Of a stretch of 64,000 bases of DNA, positions 12,601 through 23,944 are shown piece after piece (position 1 is the first letter of the stretch; each line of letters starts with the position of its first letter). The notes beneath the pieces were generated by a model that was given only the letters and a program-made list of their open reading frames with translations, was not told where the DNA came from and did not search any database. A program made the position numbers and the translations under genes. Location: the NCBI GenBank assembly GCA_038503065.1, contig JBCAMK010000008.1, positions 930,001 through 994,000 on the forward strand. The letters run 5' to 3'. The DNA comes from Paragyromitra xinjiangensis. Taxonomy: Eukaryota > Ascomycota > Pezizomycetes > Pezizales > Discinaceae.

Positions 12601-13099
12601 TATGCGTGACATGCCAAATCGCTCAGGCCCCCCCCCTCGACGATAATCACCAAAAAAAATAGTAAAAACGATTGTGGCGTGAAACATTTCCGATGCTGTA
12701 GCACCTAAACATGAATGATATGAATAGTATTACATGCCTCTTCATTCTGTAGTAATAATGAATGTCTTGAGTGTTTGTTATAAGCAAACAAGTCGTGTTG
12801 TTTCGTGTTTTGTTTACTCGGCAATGGCGCGGCAGCATTCGACACCTAGAAACAACTCGTCAACCAAACATCCAAATAGCTATCTATCGTATCCTCAACC
12901 GCGAAGGCTCTTTACTCACCTTCTCAACTGGTATTATTGTAGATCTATCTGACATGTATCGTCTTCCGCACTTAACCACCTCTGCCGTAGTCGCCTTCAC
13001 ACTGAAAAAATTGTCAAGTTCATCATATCGTAATGTCTCGTCATATGAGGGCAGCAAGTAGTAGTTGTCCGCCGCCATGATCGTTATTGAAGTAGCCAT
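6605..13099 (-). CDS. giant disordered repeat protein, GWFF motifs
   Basis: Five exons on the minus strand: 13099-12920, 12380-11688, 11612-11355, 11273-9104 and 9015-6605. Spliced length is 1,903 aa with every phase consistent. No known family recognised. In order it has an N-terminus with LPSY, PPAY and PPPY motifs; a Lys/Glu/Ala coiled-coil-like segment (about 12060-11770); Pro-Glu tracts alternating with basic patches ending in GWFF or similar (near 11710, 9790, 8590, 8400, 8225); an eight-residue YAD repeat block (10324-10198); four 13-residue SMERR repeats (7875-7729); an Arg/Glu/Ala coiled coil (7680-7450); and a basic aromatic end, SSWWRKLFR. Introns 2-4 are 75-88 bp with good sites; intron 1 is long (539 bp), so exon 1 is less sure. 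The composition suggests a scaffold or tether at membranes or cytoskeleton, comparable in style to septal-pore or Woronin-body tether proteins. That is inference only. Confidence 0.8.
7729..7875 (-). repeat. 39-bp tandem repeat, four copies, coding
   Basis: Four near-identical 39-bp units inside the giant repeat gene, encoding [17 protein letters not shown] 13-residue repeats; the last unit diverges to [12 protein letters not shown]. Each copy carries Arg-Arg-x-Thr/Ser, which fits basophilic kinase consensus sites. Copy number probably varies between strains. Confidence 0.85.
10198..10324 (-). repeat. 24-bp coding repeat, YAD octapeptides
   Basis: Five consecutive eight-residue units of the form Y-A/T-D-x-S/T/N-x-I/V-x (such as YADTSNIK), read on the minus strand inside the giant repeat gene. 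They run straight into four nine-residue units of the form Y-x-PVPEEP. DNA copies are diverged, so the period is clearer in protein than in DNA. Confidence 0.8.
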
Positions 13100-16000
13100 A
13101 GTATTGTTTCAAAATAGCACGGTCCTCTGGAAAGAGCGCCAAAGAAAAGAAAGACAAGAAGGAACACACAGCAAGTTTGATGGGTGGGATTTGGTAGTGT
13201 AGGATTCCTTGAGAAAATAAAGTTCCTAGGTAATGTAAGGGGTATGCGCAAAGCTATTTGGTATCCAGTTAAGTATACCGATGACGATGCTGCTGCTGCG
13301 ATTGAATACTGGTAGCGGTCGATGTGTGTTCTCTGCCCTCCACTGACCTCAAGGTAGAAAATTACTGGATGGTCGCGGAGAGAGGAAGCCTAGAGGTCGG
13401 TCGATTTCAAGGGGTGGAAGAAGAGAGGAAAGTGACAGTACTGAATTATCGGTAAGAATTCTGTCTTCATGCGCGCACTATACACGAACGACCAGTGGCA
13501 TTGGACTAATTTATTTTTTTCTTTCTTTTTTCCTTTTTGTCGGAAACGTCTTTTGTGTTCAAGCAGGGTCCCTACGAGAGAAAAAAAGTCAAGTTTACTC
13601 TTTTGGAGCTTTGTTCCGCATATGTGCGGCGGGGGCCGTGCAGGCTACTATTGATTGTTGGGTTTGATACACTTGGCGCAAGGCTCTGGGAATACGGGGA
13701 ATAGGTAGAACTTTCGGTGTGGTAGCCGGGGGGTATCTAGAATACAAGCAAACTTCCATGTACCGACTTTTTTCGTCGTATGTTGTGGTTCAATTGCTTT
13801 TCAAAAGTTCTGCATCCCTGCCGTCGGTAAGTAAATATTACCTGTCTGCGATGCACTGCGCTGCACTGCACTGATGCTCTAGATGAGGGCATATGAGATA
13901 TCCATGCGACATCATCGGTCATGATTTTCGTTGATTGGTGTCAGGAGGAAACATCACGAGCTTCAATAATGTCCCTCAGCCTGATTGTAAACTTGGAATC
14001 TTCCCCTCTCACATTTACTAAATTCCTAGTGTCTCAGGAATGCTTTGGGGCAGACGGAGGTGAGGAGATCTGAAGTAAGGGTGTGGAAAAGGTGGTGATG
14101 GTGGGCGACGTTCATTCATAGGTAGATCATGCGCCATTGTTGGGACCTATCACAAACGCAGCTCCGGACACTCTATGTGAAATGTGAGGGGACAGGGAAA
14201 TGTATCCCTTCGTTTCCTTTCCTCTCGGCCAATTAAAGTGATCAACAAGGGTTTCTCTTCGCCAATTGGTGGGCTCATCTGCCAGAATTCGGATGTTTAG
14301 CGAGATATCCCGGCTTCGAGCTTCCTGAAAAGAGGACTCGTCCTCCCGACCGTTCGTGCGGCTAGCCGGGAAGGCGTCCTCAACGACCAAATGTTTTGCT
14401 TTCCGCAAATTTGACATTCAATCACAGCGCATGGCTTCAAAGGTTAGAAATTTGCAAATAATTTGCCAGTATGTATCGGCTTTATGAAAAATAAATAGCA
14501 TGCTTGTGCCTGTTTTGTCAAAAAAAATTGTAAAGTGGTCCCTTTTCCCATTTATCCCCGCATTTTCGGGATATTGAAGCCGAGGCTCCAGTTCCCGGTG
14601 TCAATCGCCTCAAATTAGTACGGGCACGCACCACAGCCAGGCACGAGATGGCCGTGCGAGTAGTGGGGGGGAAGCTCCGGGAAAGGTGCTAGAAAATACC
14701 ACCTACGTAGGGTTGAGATATGTGGCTTTCCGCAGATATCTAAACAAGTGCCGTACCTTTTAAACACGCCCATGCGCTGCCAAACGCAAGCTAATCTCCA
14801 GGTTCGACTTGGGTATCCATTTCATGTAATCCTGATCCTTTCCAGATACATGTACTTGAGCGGAGCTTTATGATAAACACACAGCCCGATAACCAAGTGC
14901 GGATTGCGGACTAGGGGTCGGGGGTTTATACGATAGCGTGTTTCAATTGTAACCAGTGGGATCACGCGTGCATTGAACAGTCCAGCCTGGTTGCATCATA
15001 CATGTATTTTTTGGACTTCTGATGAGATAAAGAAAGAAAGAGGGGTAAAGGGATATCAAACAGGTCCTGAATACTCGAGACGAGGCGGGGAAGATGGATG
15101 TCGCGCGTCTGTCTGATGAGTAGAATAGAGTAGTTGAGATACGATATTTACTTTTTTTGTGTTTGGTTTCCCCTCTTCGTGATCTCCAGGAATCGAATCG
15201 GGGACGGAAACACGATTCGATAGACCCTGCGTTCTGTTACTGATGATCTCCATGGGGGACAGTGGGATGTTGTGCAGAAAGTTGCATCCATCAGCACCGC
15301 TCAACCCCACGAATCGTTGGGGTGGGAGGCGTCAACCTCAGCTCTGAGTCGAGTCGCGGAGCAACTGACAGGCTTGGTGCGTACAGCACCACCCACGGCT
15401 GAACGTCAGATAAGACCTTAATGATAAGGATTGGGCGCTGCCTGCTTAAAATTAGACAGTTAGATGGGCATCTGGGATGACGTGCAGTTGTGTTATTTCT
15501 CTTTCATCCACTAACAAACTGTTTTCGGGGTTAGGTGGTTTAATGCGGGTTCTAGGAGGTTTGACTTAATTGCTTGGGGGCTAGAGGATCACGTGATACA
15601 TAGACCCGATTAAGTGATCTTCTTATGTGTGAGTCTGCACCTTGAGGTTTAGAGTTCTTTCTAGGCACAACGATAGAGTGAACTAAGTATAAAAAGTATG
15701 ACTGGAAGTGATGGATGAAACATGATAACCTTGCGGTTTAAACTCTTTTGGATAGAAGAATTAGTCTACGGGCTAAAACTATGAGTCAACTCGAGCAAAA
15801 TGACTATAACGGACTCATCGAATTTTGGGATGGCCTCTTATAACCCCTTGGGTTCTGTTTTCTGTAAGAGAACACTTTCTGGACATACCTCAATCTACCT
15901 GTAACCAGCTCGATAATTTCGGGTTTATTCGGCATTTTCGACTGCTAGCACGGCTTTTCGGGAAACTCTCCAGCTGTTGGTTCCGGCTATAGTATTGTCC

Positions 16001-16190
16001 TTCACCTAATTGAGATCAAACCATAGATTTCGAAGCAGCTTTTTCCTTTTCTCTTTCATTTGCACGAAAAATTTAGAATAATTTCATCTTTATTTATAGT
16101 ATTATATCTATCTCAAAAGAGATTTGTCAAGTCGTTTCACTAAAGAGTTGAGGAACCCTAACCCACCACCGATCTTAGACGAAGATCTCG
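13100..16190. other. intergenic, divergent promoters
   Basis: About 3.1 kb between the starts of the giant repeat gene (-) and the RNA-end-processing gene (+), so it should carry both promoters. Only short unrecognised open frames occur (for example 14127-14417, -). A small imperfect inverted repeat of CCCCA and TGGGG arms lies near 15305-15325. No transposon, tRNA or other gene is supported. Confidence 0.5.
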
Positions 16191-19100
16191 ATGTCGACAG
16201 CAACAGCAACAGCAGGTAACCAGGAAAATCCCTCCCTTTCCTCTTTCCAGACAGCAATTGCTATAATTCCTCCGCCATACCTCCATCCTCGGATAAATTC
16301 GCTCCGCTCGCTCTACGATAAATCATATAAGAAATGGCCCGCCCACATCAACGTTCTGTATCCGTTTGTAGCGCCAGAGCTCCTTGACCTAGCTGTTCAG
16401 ACGATTCGAGGTGTACTAGAGGAGACAGGCGAATCTGGAAATGGGTTTACGTTGGAATTGGGTACGCCGGGGAATTTTCGACATCGGCAGAATGCGACGG
16501 TATATCTTTCTCCAGGACCTCACGATGGAGGAACGGTTAAGCATCCCGAGACTGAATCTGGAACCAACTTGAGGGTTTTGGAGGAATTGCTAGCTAGCGC
16601 TTTCGAAAGAAGGGCGAGCTCAGGGCCTGGAGATGGGGCGTATCGACCACATTTAACTGTAGGACAAACGTCATTGGATTCAATTGCCATGAACTCTTTG
16701 ATGTCGAAGGCTGGGAGACTGGTGGGTGGGGGAATGAGTTGGTTTGTCTCAAGGCTAGCAGTATTGAGGAGGGATGAGGATGGTGATATGAAAATTGTGG
16801 ACGAAATTCTGCTGGGTGGGACAGGGGCAGAGATTGACGACGAAATTGAAGGGGTGGCAGAGTTGGATGTGTCGGGCCTGGGGCTTTCGGCCACCGGAGC
16901 GCGGCAAAGCACATTTCAATATTCGGTAGAGGCCGAAGATTGGATTGCTGTCAATCGTCCCAGTATAACCTCTCCGGCCACATCGCATCCCAAAGGAATT
17001 ACAATTGCTACCTATAATTGTCTCATCGACTCTCCTTTCCCACCGCCGTTGGAAAGATATCCCCTTCTTCTCAACGCAATACTTTCGATTCATCCCACAA
17101 CTCCAAGCTTGGCTTTACCGTCGCTTCTCTGTCTTCAAGAAGTAACTGATGAGTTCCTTGCATATATTCTCTGCGATGAGAATATCCAGACTCGCTATCC
17201 CTTCTGCTCTCATTCCCCCCAGTCTGTTCTTCCTAGCATTAGGAATTGCATCATTCTCGCTAGCCAAGCATGTGGTCCATTTGAATGGGAATGGGTTGAC
17301 TTCACGAAGCGGCACAAAGGCGCAGTTGTCGCTTCCTTCCCGAGACTCGGTTTTGCGGAGAATCCCCTTGTACTTTCTGTAGTCCACCTCACTTGCGGTT
17401 TAACAGATGGAAGTGTTGTAGCAAAGGCGGGTCAGTTGAAGACCTTGACGGGGTATTTACAGGGTCGGTGGGCTGGTAGCGAATGGATTGTTGCTGGCGA
17501 TTTCAATCTACCTACCTCGAAACACACGATTATGTCCGCATTGAGTAATCGAGGTATCACAAAGGAGACCTATGAGATGTTTAAAGAGGGATTAATCGAC
17601 TCAGATGTGTTTTCGGATGTGTGGGAGTTGTGTTTCGGAGAGAATGAAGAGGATGACGTTCCCTATGAGGCTGAGGATATCTCTGGAGCGACAAAGAAGG
17701 ATGGTGAATGGGGCGCAACATTTAACCCGTTGACAAATCCACTTGCTGCAGATAGGGTCCAATGGAGTAGTGATCCAAGACCTCAAAGATACGATCGGAT
17801 TTTAGTTAAAAGGTCCGGACACATGGGTGCTAGGGATATTCAAAGATTTGGGTTTCCGGAAATGAATGATGTTGATGCTGGACCTGTCTGTGGAAGCGAC
17901 CACTGGGGCTTGAAGGCGGTGTTAAATATTCATCCTGATGTCGGAGAGGTTGAAGCTGGTTGGGAGACTCTTGGAAGATTGGCGCTTCTGCCTGTTTCTA
18001 TTAACGATCAGTCCTTGAAGAAGTTCGTGGAAGAATTAACACCTAATAGAGAAGATTACCAAGCTAGAGAGGCCGCGATCACGGCACTAAGGGAAGTCCT
18101 CAGACAGGAAAAACGGGCAAGAACGACAGATACCGGTGATATACCTTCCAGAGGAGCATTTCCTATTCTTCTGGTCCCAGTAGGTAGTTATATGATGGGA
18201 GTCTATGATAAAAACTCTGACGTGGACTGCTTGTGTCTTTCGACGATTTCGATCAAAACCTTCTTCCAGGTCGCTAGACAGAGAATAAAGAAGTTCGGAG
18301 AAGATCGTGGTGTGAGGGTGGTTCGATTTGTGAATGCGAAAGTGCCAATGTTGGAATTAAAGGTTGGAGGCGTAAAGGTGGACTTACAATATTGCCAGGC
18401 ACCAAACCTAGTGGAACAGTGAGTACGCCGTTTTACTATATTTGACTTGTCACTAAGAATTAACTGTGCTTCGCGGGACAGTTGGGTGGATGTACCTCTT
18501 TTGCCTCCAGACAGCTTTATGTTTAATTTGCCTGCCAGCACCCTCAAAAGGTTTAATGCTTACCGAGATGCTGAATATCTCCTTCACACCCTACCAAACC
18601 TCAAAGTCTTCCGCCTAGCTCATCGCTTCATAAAACTTTGGGCAAAGCTAAGCGGAATTTCGTCGTCCCGATTCGGCTATCTTGGGGGATTTCATATTAC
18701 ATTACTTCTTGCTCGAGTTTGCAAGCTCGCTGACGTGGACCCAAAAGAACTAACAGCTGCCAAAGTTGTCATACTGTTTTTCGATTATTATGCAAAATTC
18801 GATTGGGCAGCTGATATCGTCTCAGACCCAACAGTGTCTGTAAAGTCACGATATCAACGGTTTCCTCGTGAAGCCATGGTTATTGCCAGCATTCATGCGC
18901 CTGTTATTAACGTTGCACAGACCGCTACTCGTCACAGTGTTAAAGCTCTTTCGAGGGAGTTTAAGGTTGCTAGTGAGGCATTGAAGGACGGACAATGGGA
19001 TCTAAAGAGCTTGGGAAGAGAAGATGGCTTCTTGAAGGAATATCAAAGCTTTATTAAGATTGATGTTCAGTATTGGGGAACGTCTGTTGGCAAAGGCAGG

Positions 19101-19971
19101 GTATTGGCAGGATGGGTAGAGTCTAGAGTTCCGCTTCTTTTAGTCGGTAAATTTACCGCACCAACCCGAAAAATTCAGAGAATGCTTGCTAAGTAAGTGG
19201 ATAGACTTGAACGGTAGAGTGCCGTCAATACATGCCCGAGTTTGGCCTCAGAGATTCGTTAATACCGAGGATATCGAGGAATGGACAGAACTTCGCGGAT
19301 TTTATTTGGTTGGCCTTTCAAATGAAGAAACTCAGTCCTCCGTCAAAGAAGCCGACGCACAAAAAGCCAAAGATCATAAACGGGAAATCGAAAATAAGTT
19401 TCTCGAGGTCATCAAGAACTTCGAAGAGCTTCTTCGGGAAAACACATCATGTTATAATACCGCAGATTCCTGGATACAAGTTCAACATGTTGGTAGATCC
19501 ACTTTGGGGACTTCCCTTAAACTGGATGACCGTGATTGGGGCGGCGAGGGTGAAATTGAAGCCGATGACGATCTTGAGGACGACAATGATATTTTTTTCG
19601 AGGACGATGAAAGATACGAAAGCGAGGAAGAATACGCATCCTCTAAGAAAGGAAAAAAGAAGTCGTCCAAAAAAGTACCCGTTTCCCTTCCTGGTGGAAA
19701 GAAACTCAGACCAGCAGCAGACGTGATAAACCGCATCCGTTGGGATCCATCCTTAGATGCAAGAGACTTTGTGATTGGCTATGAAGATCGGTTCTTGGGT
19801 ACCCGAGAGATGGAAATTGAGAAGTGGAAGACAGAGCAAACAGACTTGGAATTTATACCCATGCATCGGGTGGTATATTTCAAGAGGAAAAGCGATGGTG
19901 TCTTGGTTTGGGATAGAGAGCTGAAAAAGGATTTACTTTTTGGTAGTGGCGGTTTTGAGGGGGAAAACTAG
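16191..19971 (+). CDS. 2H-EEP-PAP-MJ1316 RNA end-processing fusion
   Basis: Three exons: 16191-18418, 18482-19146 and 19220-19971, giving 1,214 aa. Four domains are visible. (1) 2H phosphoesterase, about residues 20-215, with AHINVLYPF (H52) and RPHLTVGQ (H154). (2) EEP (endonuclease/exonuclease/phosphatase), about 268-582: N276, LQEV (E317), VAGDFNL (D437, N439) and GSDHWGL (D570, H571). (3) Poly(A)-polymerase-type nucleotidyltransferase: VPVGSYMMG then D677 and D679, third carboxylate D731 in VDLQYC, followed by a PAP-like central domain to about 964. (4) After an acidic then lysine-rich linker, an MJ1316/DUF504 domain at about 1125-1206, proposed in its family to recognise RNA cyclic phosphate ends. 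All expected catalytic residues are present. I infer coupled opening or removal of 2',3'-cyclic or terminal phosphates and 3' extension of damaged or processed RNA. The second intron edge is ambiguous (34 or 73 bp); 73 bp is preferred for size and branch point. Confidence 0.9.
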
Positions 19972-20515
19972 CTAGTCTGTAGGTTGTGGAGGTGTCGTGA
20001 GCTCTGGAGGGAACATATGCATCTGGGAGAAAAATTTACTAGCTTCAATCCCTGCATGATCTATATATCAAATCACGTGTCTAGGCCTATAGAGCGACTA
20101 TTCGAGGGGGCTAGGCGTCAGAACCGTATAAGCGGCCGGGGTGTCGGGTGGGAAAGTGGTGAAATAACACGTTCGGGGCTCCCTGGGTCTCGAGCCGTCG
20201 TATTCATGGTGACTTCAAAGGCCAGGAGATTTCAGTTAATTATTAAAACGATGCTAGATCAACCATATCGCATTACATACATGCAATCTTGGCAAATCCT
20301 CTGCCATTCAGCATAGAAATTATTTAACGGATATACTGACTTTATGATGTTTATGGGAATAACTATTTTCTCGTAGAAGGGTACTAGTGTGAATGATATA
20401 AAACCACATACGTCTCCCTTGATTTTTTGGTTCCATCAGCATTATTAATCCACCAGCTCTTCCACCAATGTTAAACGGTGTGGAAACCAATTTATTTTCT
20501 TGAGCAGCAGGAATA
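19972..20515. other. intergenic, nothing recognised
   Basis: Short spacer after the RNA-end-processing gene; presumably its 3' UTR and the promoter of the next gene. No coding or structural signal recognised. Confidence 0.5.
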
Positions 20516-21206
20516 ATGGCTAACAATCGGCTAGCTCTCACTATGGACGCGATGTGAGTATTACTTTTCCCACATCCTATTTCCTTAAATGTAAACTCTT
20601 GAGGAAGAGCTGTCATCTTACGGTGGATGAATTTCGGTGGCATCCAACTTGCATCACCTATCTAGATCAGATAAGAAGCTCATCTGGGATGGCAGGACCG
20701 ATGGTAGAAGATCCATCGCATCACATAACCTCCAGGATGTAGTCTTGGAGACCAAAGACCGTAACGACTACCCTACTGGAGAATACCAACCGACGTCTTC
20801 TCCTCTCACATATTTAGGCAAGGACTTTAATCATTTTGCTGCAACATTAGCAACCGAATTAGAACCAACTTTCTCGGGGCACTCTCAACAGGAAAACAAT
20901 AGATCTATGATACCAACGGATGTAGACACGGATGGCTTTACTTTTCTTGTGAAACTCGAGCAAAATCTGCCTATTTTTACGACGTATCTTACATGGGTCA
21001 GGGCCCCCACGCCCAGTGGCCAGTTATGGGGTATTGCTAGTTCTCGAGTCGTTTATAAACGTGGGGTAGGCCCTCTTGTAACGAAAGGAGGGCGCAGTGT
21101 TCCGCCGGATATCGAACATGAAGGATGGAATGTGTGGACAGTTGGAAACTTTGGTCTCAATTGGGGGAAGGGAGGGCTTTCGAAAGCCTATTTCCAGGAG
21201 GTCTAG
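20516..21206 (+). CDS. hypothetical protein, possibly broken
   Basis: Not recognised. A possible model has exon 1 at 20516-20553, starting MANNRLALTMDA and ending at a strong gtgagt donor. A 112-bp intron then leads to exon 2 at 20666-21206, giving 192 aa. The product is hydrophilic with Trp- and Gly-rich stretches near the end (EGWNVWTVGNFGLNWGKGG). Directly downstream, in another frame, 21207-21367 reads protein-like to a stop (ending DPRGGWWMYVEPL). This suggests either another short intron I could not place in phase or a frameshift in a decaying gene. No signal peptide, membrane helix or known domain is visible. Confidence 0.35.
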
Positions 21207-22010
21207 AAGAGGATCGATGGGCATCCCCGAACCAAGAAGACTATCGGGGAGCTGCAAGAGATGATAGTCAAAATAAGAGGTTGCGATTTAGTCAAGGGTT
21301 AATGGCAGAAAGGCCTCTAAATTGGGACCCAAGGGGTGGCTGGTGGATGTACGTCGAACCGCTGTGAATTGGGCATTGCTTTTAGGGGCTGCACACTTAG
21401 TTACTCATGCCTCCTGTAGGTTGCAAAAACTCTTTTTTGAGGGTTGTTTTAGTAAATTTATCTAATTTTCTCTCCAACAAGTAAGCGATTGCACAGGAAC
21501 TCCTACAACAGAAGCATTCTAATTTATAGCCAAAGATTACTCGTCTAAGCAGCTGGGAAGTGACATGATAAGGTGTATGTTTGAGATACTCCAGGTCAAC
21601 CACAAGCTGACAAGGAAAGGAGAGCGCCATTGGTTGGGGTAGGCCTCTCGGCCAATAAGCTTATCTCTGAGCTTAAACTTTTAGATGGGCTCTCCTGTGG
21701 AGCTAAGGAGGTAACCAATATCCCATAGCCAAAATGAAAAACTACGCGTTATTTGGTTATAAGAAATAGTGTACATATTTGAGCTAAGCTTGCATCACCC
21801 AGAAAGAATTAGAAGAAAGATGCTATAGCGCTATTATATAGCCTTAGAAGGGTGGTTCATGTTTTTCTAAGATCTGTTATCCATTAGATCAGACCAGACC
21901 AGATAAGCGAGGTTCCCACGAACCCCCTAACAATAGCATCGCCAGACCACCTCCCCAGAACTCGCCCTGTGTTCACACCCATTCCTATCGACACGACCGT
22001 CCCGACTGCG
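21207..22010. other. intergenic with possible lost exon
   Basis: The first 160 bases may be the out-of-frame tail of the preceding gene. The rest holds only short chance frames on both strands and presumably the promoter of the gene at 22011. Confidence 0.4.
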
Positions 22011-22930
22011 ATGTCGACGAAAATGTCTCTTAAAAAATGTAAGCGCGAAAGCGGTTTCTCCAACGGGGAGTGGTCCAGCCTTCTCAAAACCGTAAACAAA
22101 CTTGTGACCGATCCCGCCAACTATATTGGGTTGGAGGGAATCAAGGTGCACAAAGAAGCTTGGGAAATCTGGTTCGATAATATTTTGGATGCTGAAATTG
22201 GGAAGCAGTACTGGGGCATTTTGAAGGGGAAGAAGTGGGTGTTCTCAAAGGATAGAGATCTGTAAGTGCTTCCTGCTTGAAGAGCTCACCACTACGATTT
22301 CTGGATCAATCGAAGAGACGGAGAACTTACAAAGGAAACAGCATAAGGAAACTCATGAGGACTGTGGTAATGCTTATCGCAAAGCGCAGAAGACCGATAC
22401 CACAGCGATCCACAGCAGGAGAAAGACCTAGGGGGGACAAGAATTTTGATGAAGATGGAGAAGAGGAGGACGAGTATTATGAGGACGAGAGGGACGATGA
22501 GGATTATAAGGCGACGGATGAAGAAGCTATCGATGAGACGAATGAAAATCTAGATGATGAAAGACTTGGAAGTAGCGCCTACCCCATAACCTCACCCTCC
22601 TATATTTCACAGGATGTTTCTCCACCGCCCACGGCTCCACGTCCTCCGCTCGTCTTCAGCACTCGGGTAATTGCCGCTAAGAACTCTGAGCCTACCTACA
22701 AATTTGTTTATACCGAAGTCTCTCCATCCCTGTCCCTCTTCCTTAGGAAGGCCTACGGGAAACATAAGCTGTCCAGGAACCAAAAGATTAGCAATCTCCA
22801 GGTCAAAGCTGGCGACAAAACTTTCAATGTCGATCTCGACAGCTCTGAGAGATATTGGGATTGGAGTGTTGTCATGGAGATTACGCGAAAATGTGATGGC
22901 CCTGTAGAGGTCACTTTGGTGGCCTCATGA
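22011..22930 (+). CDS. hypothetical protein with acidic centre
   Basis: Not recognised. Two exons are proposed, 22011-22261 and 22342-22930, joined through a gtaagt donor and a gaaacag acceptor with an upstream aacttac branch. The product is 279 aa. The first 80 residues are folded-looking with many Trp and Lys (for example VHKEAWEIWFDNIL, which could be a helical DNA- or protein-binding unit). Then come a basic patch, a very acidic Asp/Glu/Tyr run at about 120-160, a proline-rich linker, and a C-terminal block of about 90 residues rich in beta-type residues (YKFVYTEV, VKAGDKTFNVDL, WDWSVVMEI). The acceptor could also be at 22317, giving a 56-bp intron in the same frame. Antisense frames at 21884-22151 are shadows. 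Confidence 0.5.
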
Positions 22931-23944
22931 GTATCGAAATTGGTAGGATCGCAATGAGGATAGTGGACCGGGTTCTTCATGGTTAAATAAATCAACAAAT
23001 GGCTAGGGTTGAGGTTGGGTGGCTTTTTTGCGTCGTAGAGAAGTGTTGGGTTTCTTTTTTTTTTTTGTCTGGGAGCTGCATACGAAATTTTCTTGGGAAG
23101 TAGCATTATGATTTTGATTTCATGTATAATCACTTTTCTGCCCTATTTCAGTAGGGGCAAGTGGAAAATTTGTTCAGAGAGCCAAAACTAGGGGAAAAAG
23201 GCTCTATATTATATTACCAATAAAGTAGTTGAGGGAAGAATACGTAGGTGATGTAAGCCTGGTCAATGCATGCTATAAGTAGCCAAATCGCGTAATGTCA
23301 CTTGATTATCCCCCACAACGGGAACAGATCTTGTTTGCTTATCTCGTAGGCAGGGGAAGAGCACGTAATGTGTATCCTCAGCTGTAGGCTAGTTAAACCT
23401 ATATGTATGTACAGCGCCGGGGTTAGCTACCTGTAGTTGAGATCAATTTTTTGGACCCCTTTTGATGATAGATACCTGGGTTCTCCCATTTCATCAACAC
23501 CATATATACCCACTCTGGCAGCTAACAAAACATAAATTTTGTCACTTTCTGAACAGTGTAGTCCATCAAAGATCCGTAAAAAAGAACACAGATGATAGCT
23601 AAGTATCTAAAATGCATCATCTCGAATTCTTCTGAACTTCGCTCATAGTTCAGGTTGCCAAGGGTTATGCTTTATGATCTATCGTGTAATCAAACATTTA
23701 GTGCGACTATAGGTTGATGGTGTGAATTTGACCCTATATATTTCCATTACCATAGATTTTCATCCACGTGTTTAGAAAGGGGTTCGGTATTCGAGGAACT
23801 AAAACCTAATGAATCTAGCTTCCGTTAAGAAAGAGTAAATGCTAGTGAAATAGATGTTTGCAGGTAAGATTTTTGTGGTTAAAGGTCCAAGCTCTTATCC
23901 CCGAGGAGAGAGCGACTCCACTCTAAATTGAATATCCCTTACTG
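22931..23944. other. intergenic, convergent 3' ends
   Basis: About 1 kb between the ends of the hypothetical gene (+) and the MFS transporter (-). AT-rich in places, with a T10-plus run near 23054. No gene seen. Confidence 0.5.

Noticed and set aside
15180..15260. Possible tRNA because of a T-loop-like ttcgatt stretch (minus strand)
   Set aside because: The flanking bases do not form a five-pair T stem, and no D arm, anticodon arm or acceptor stem could be matched.
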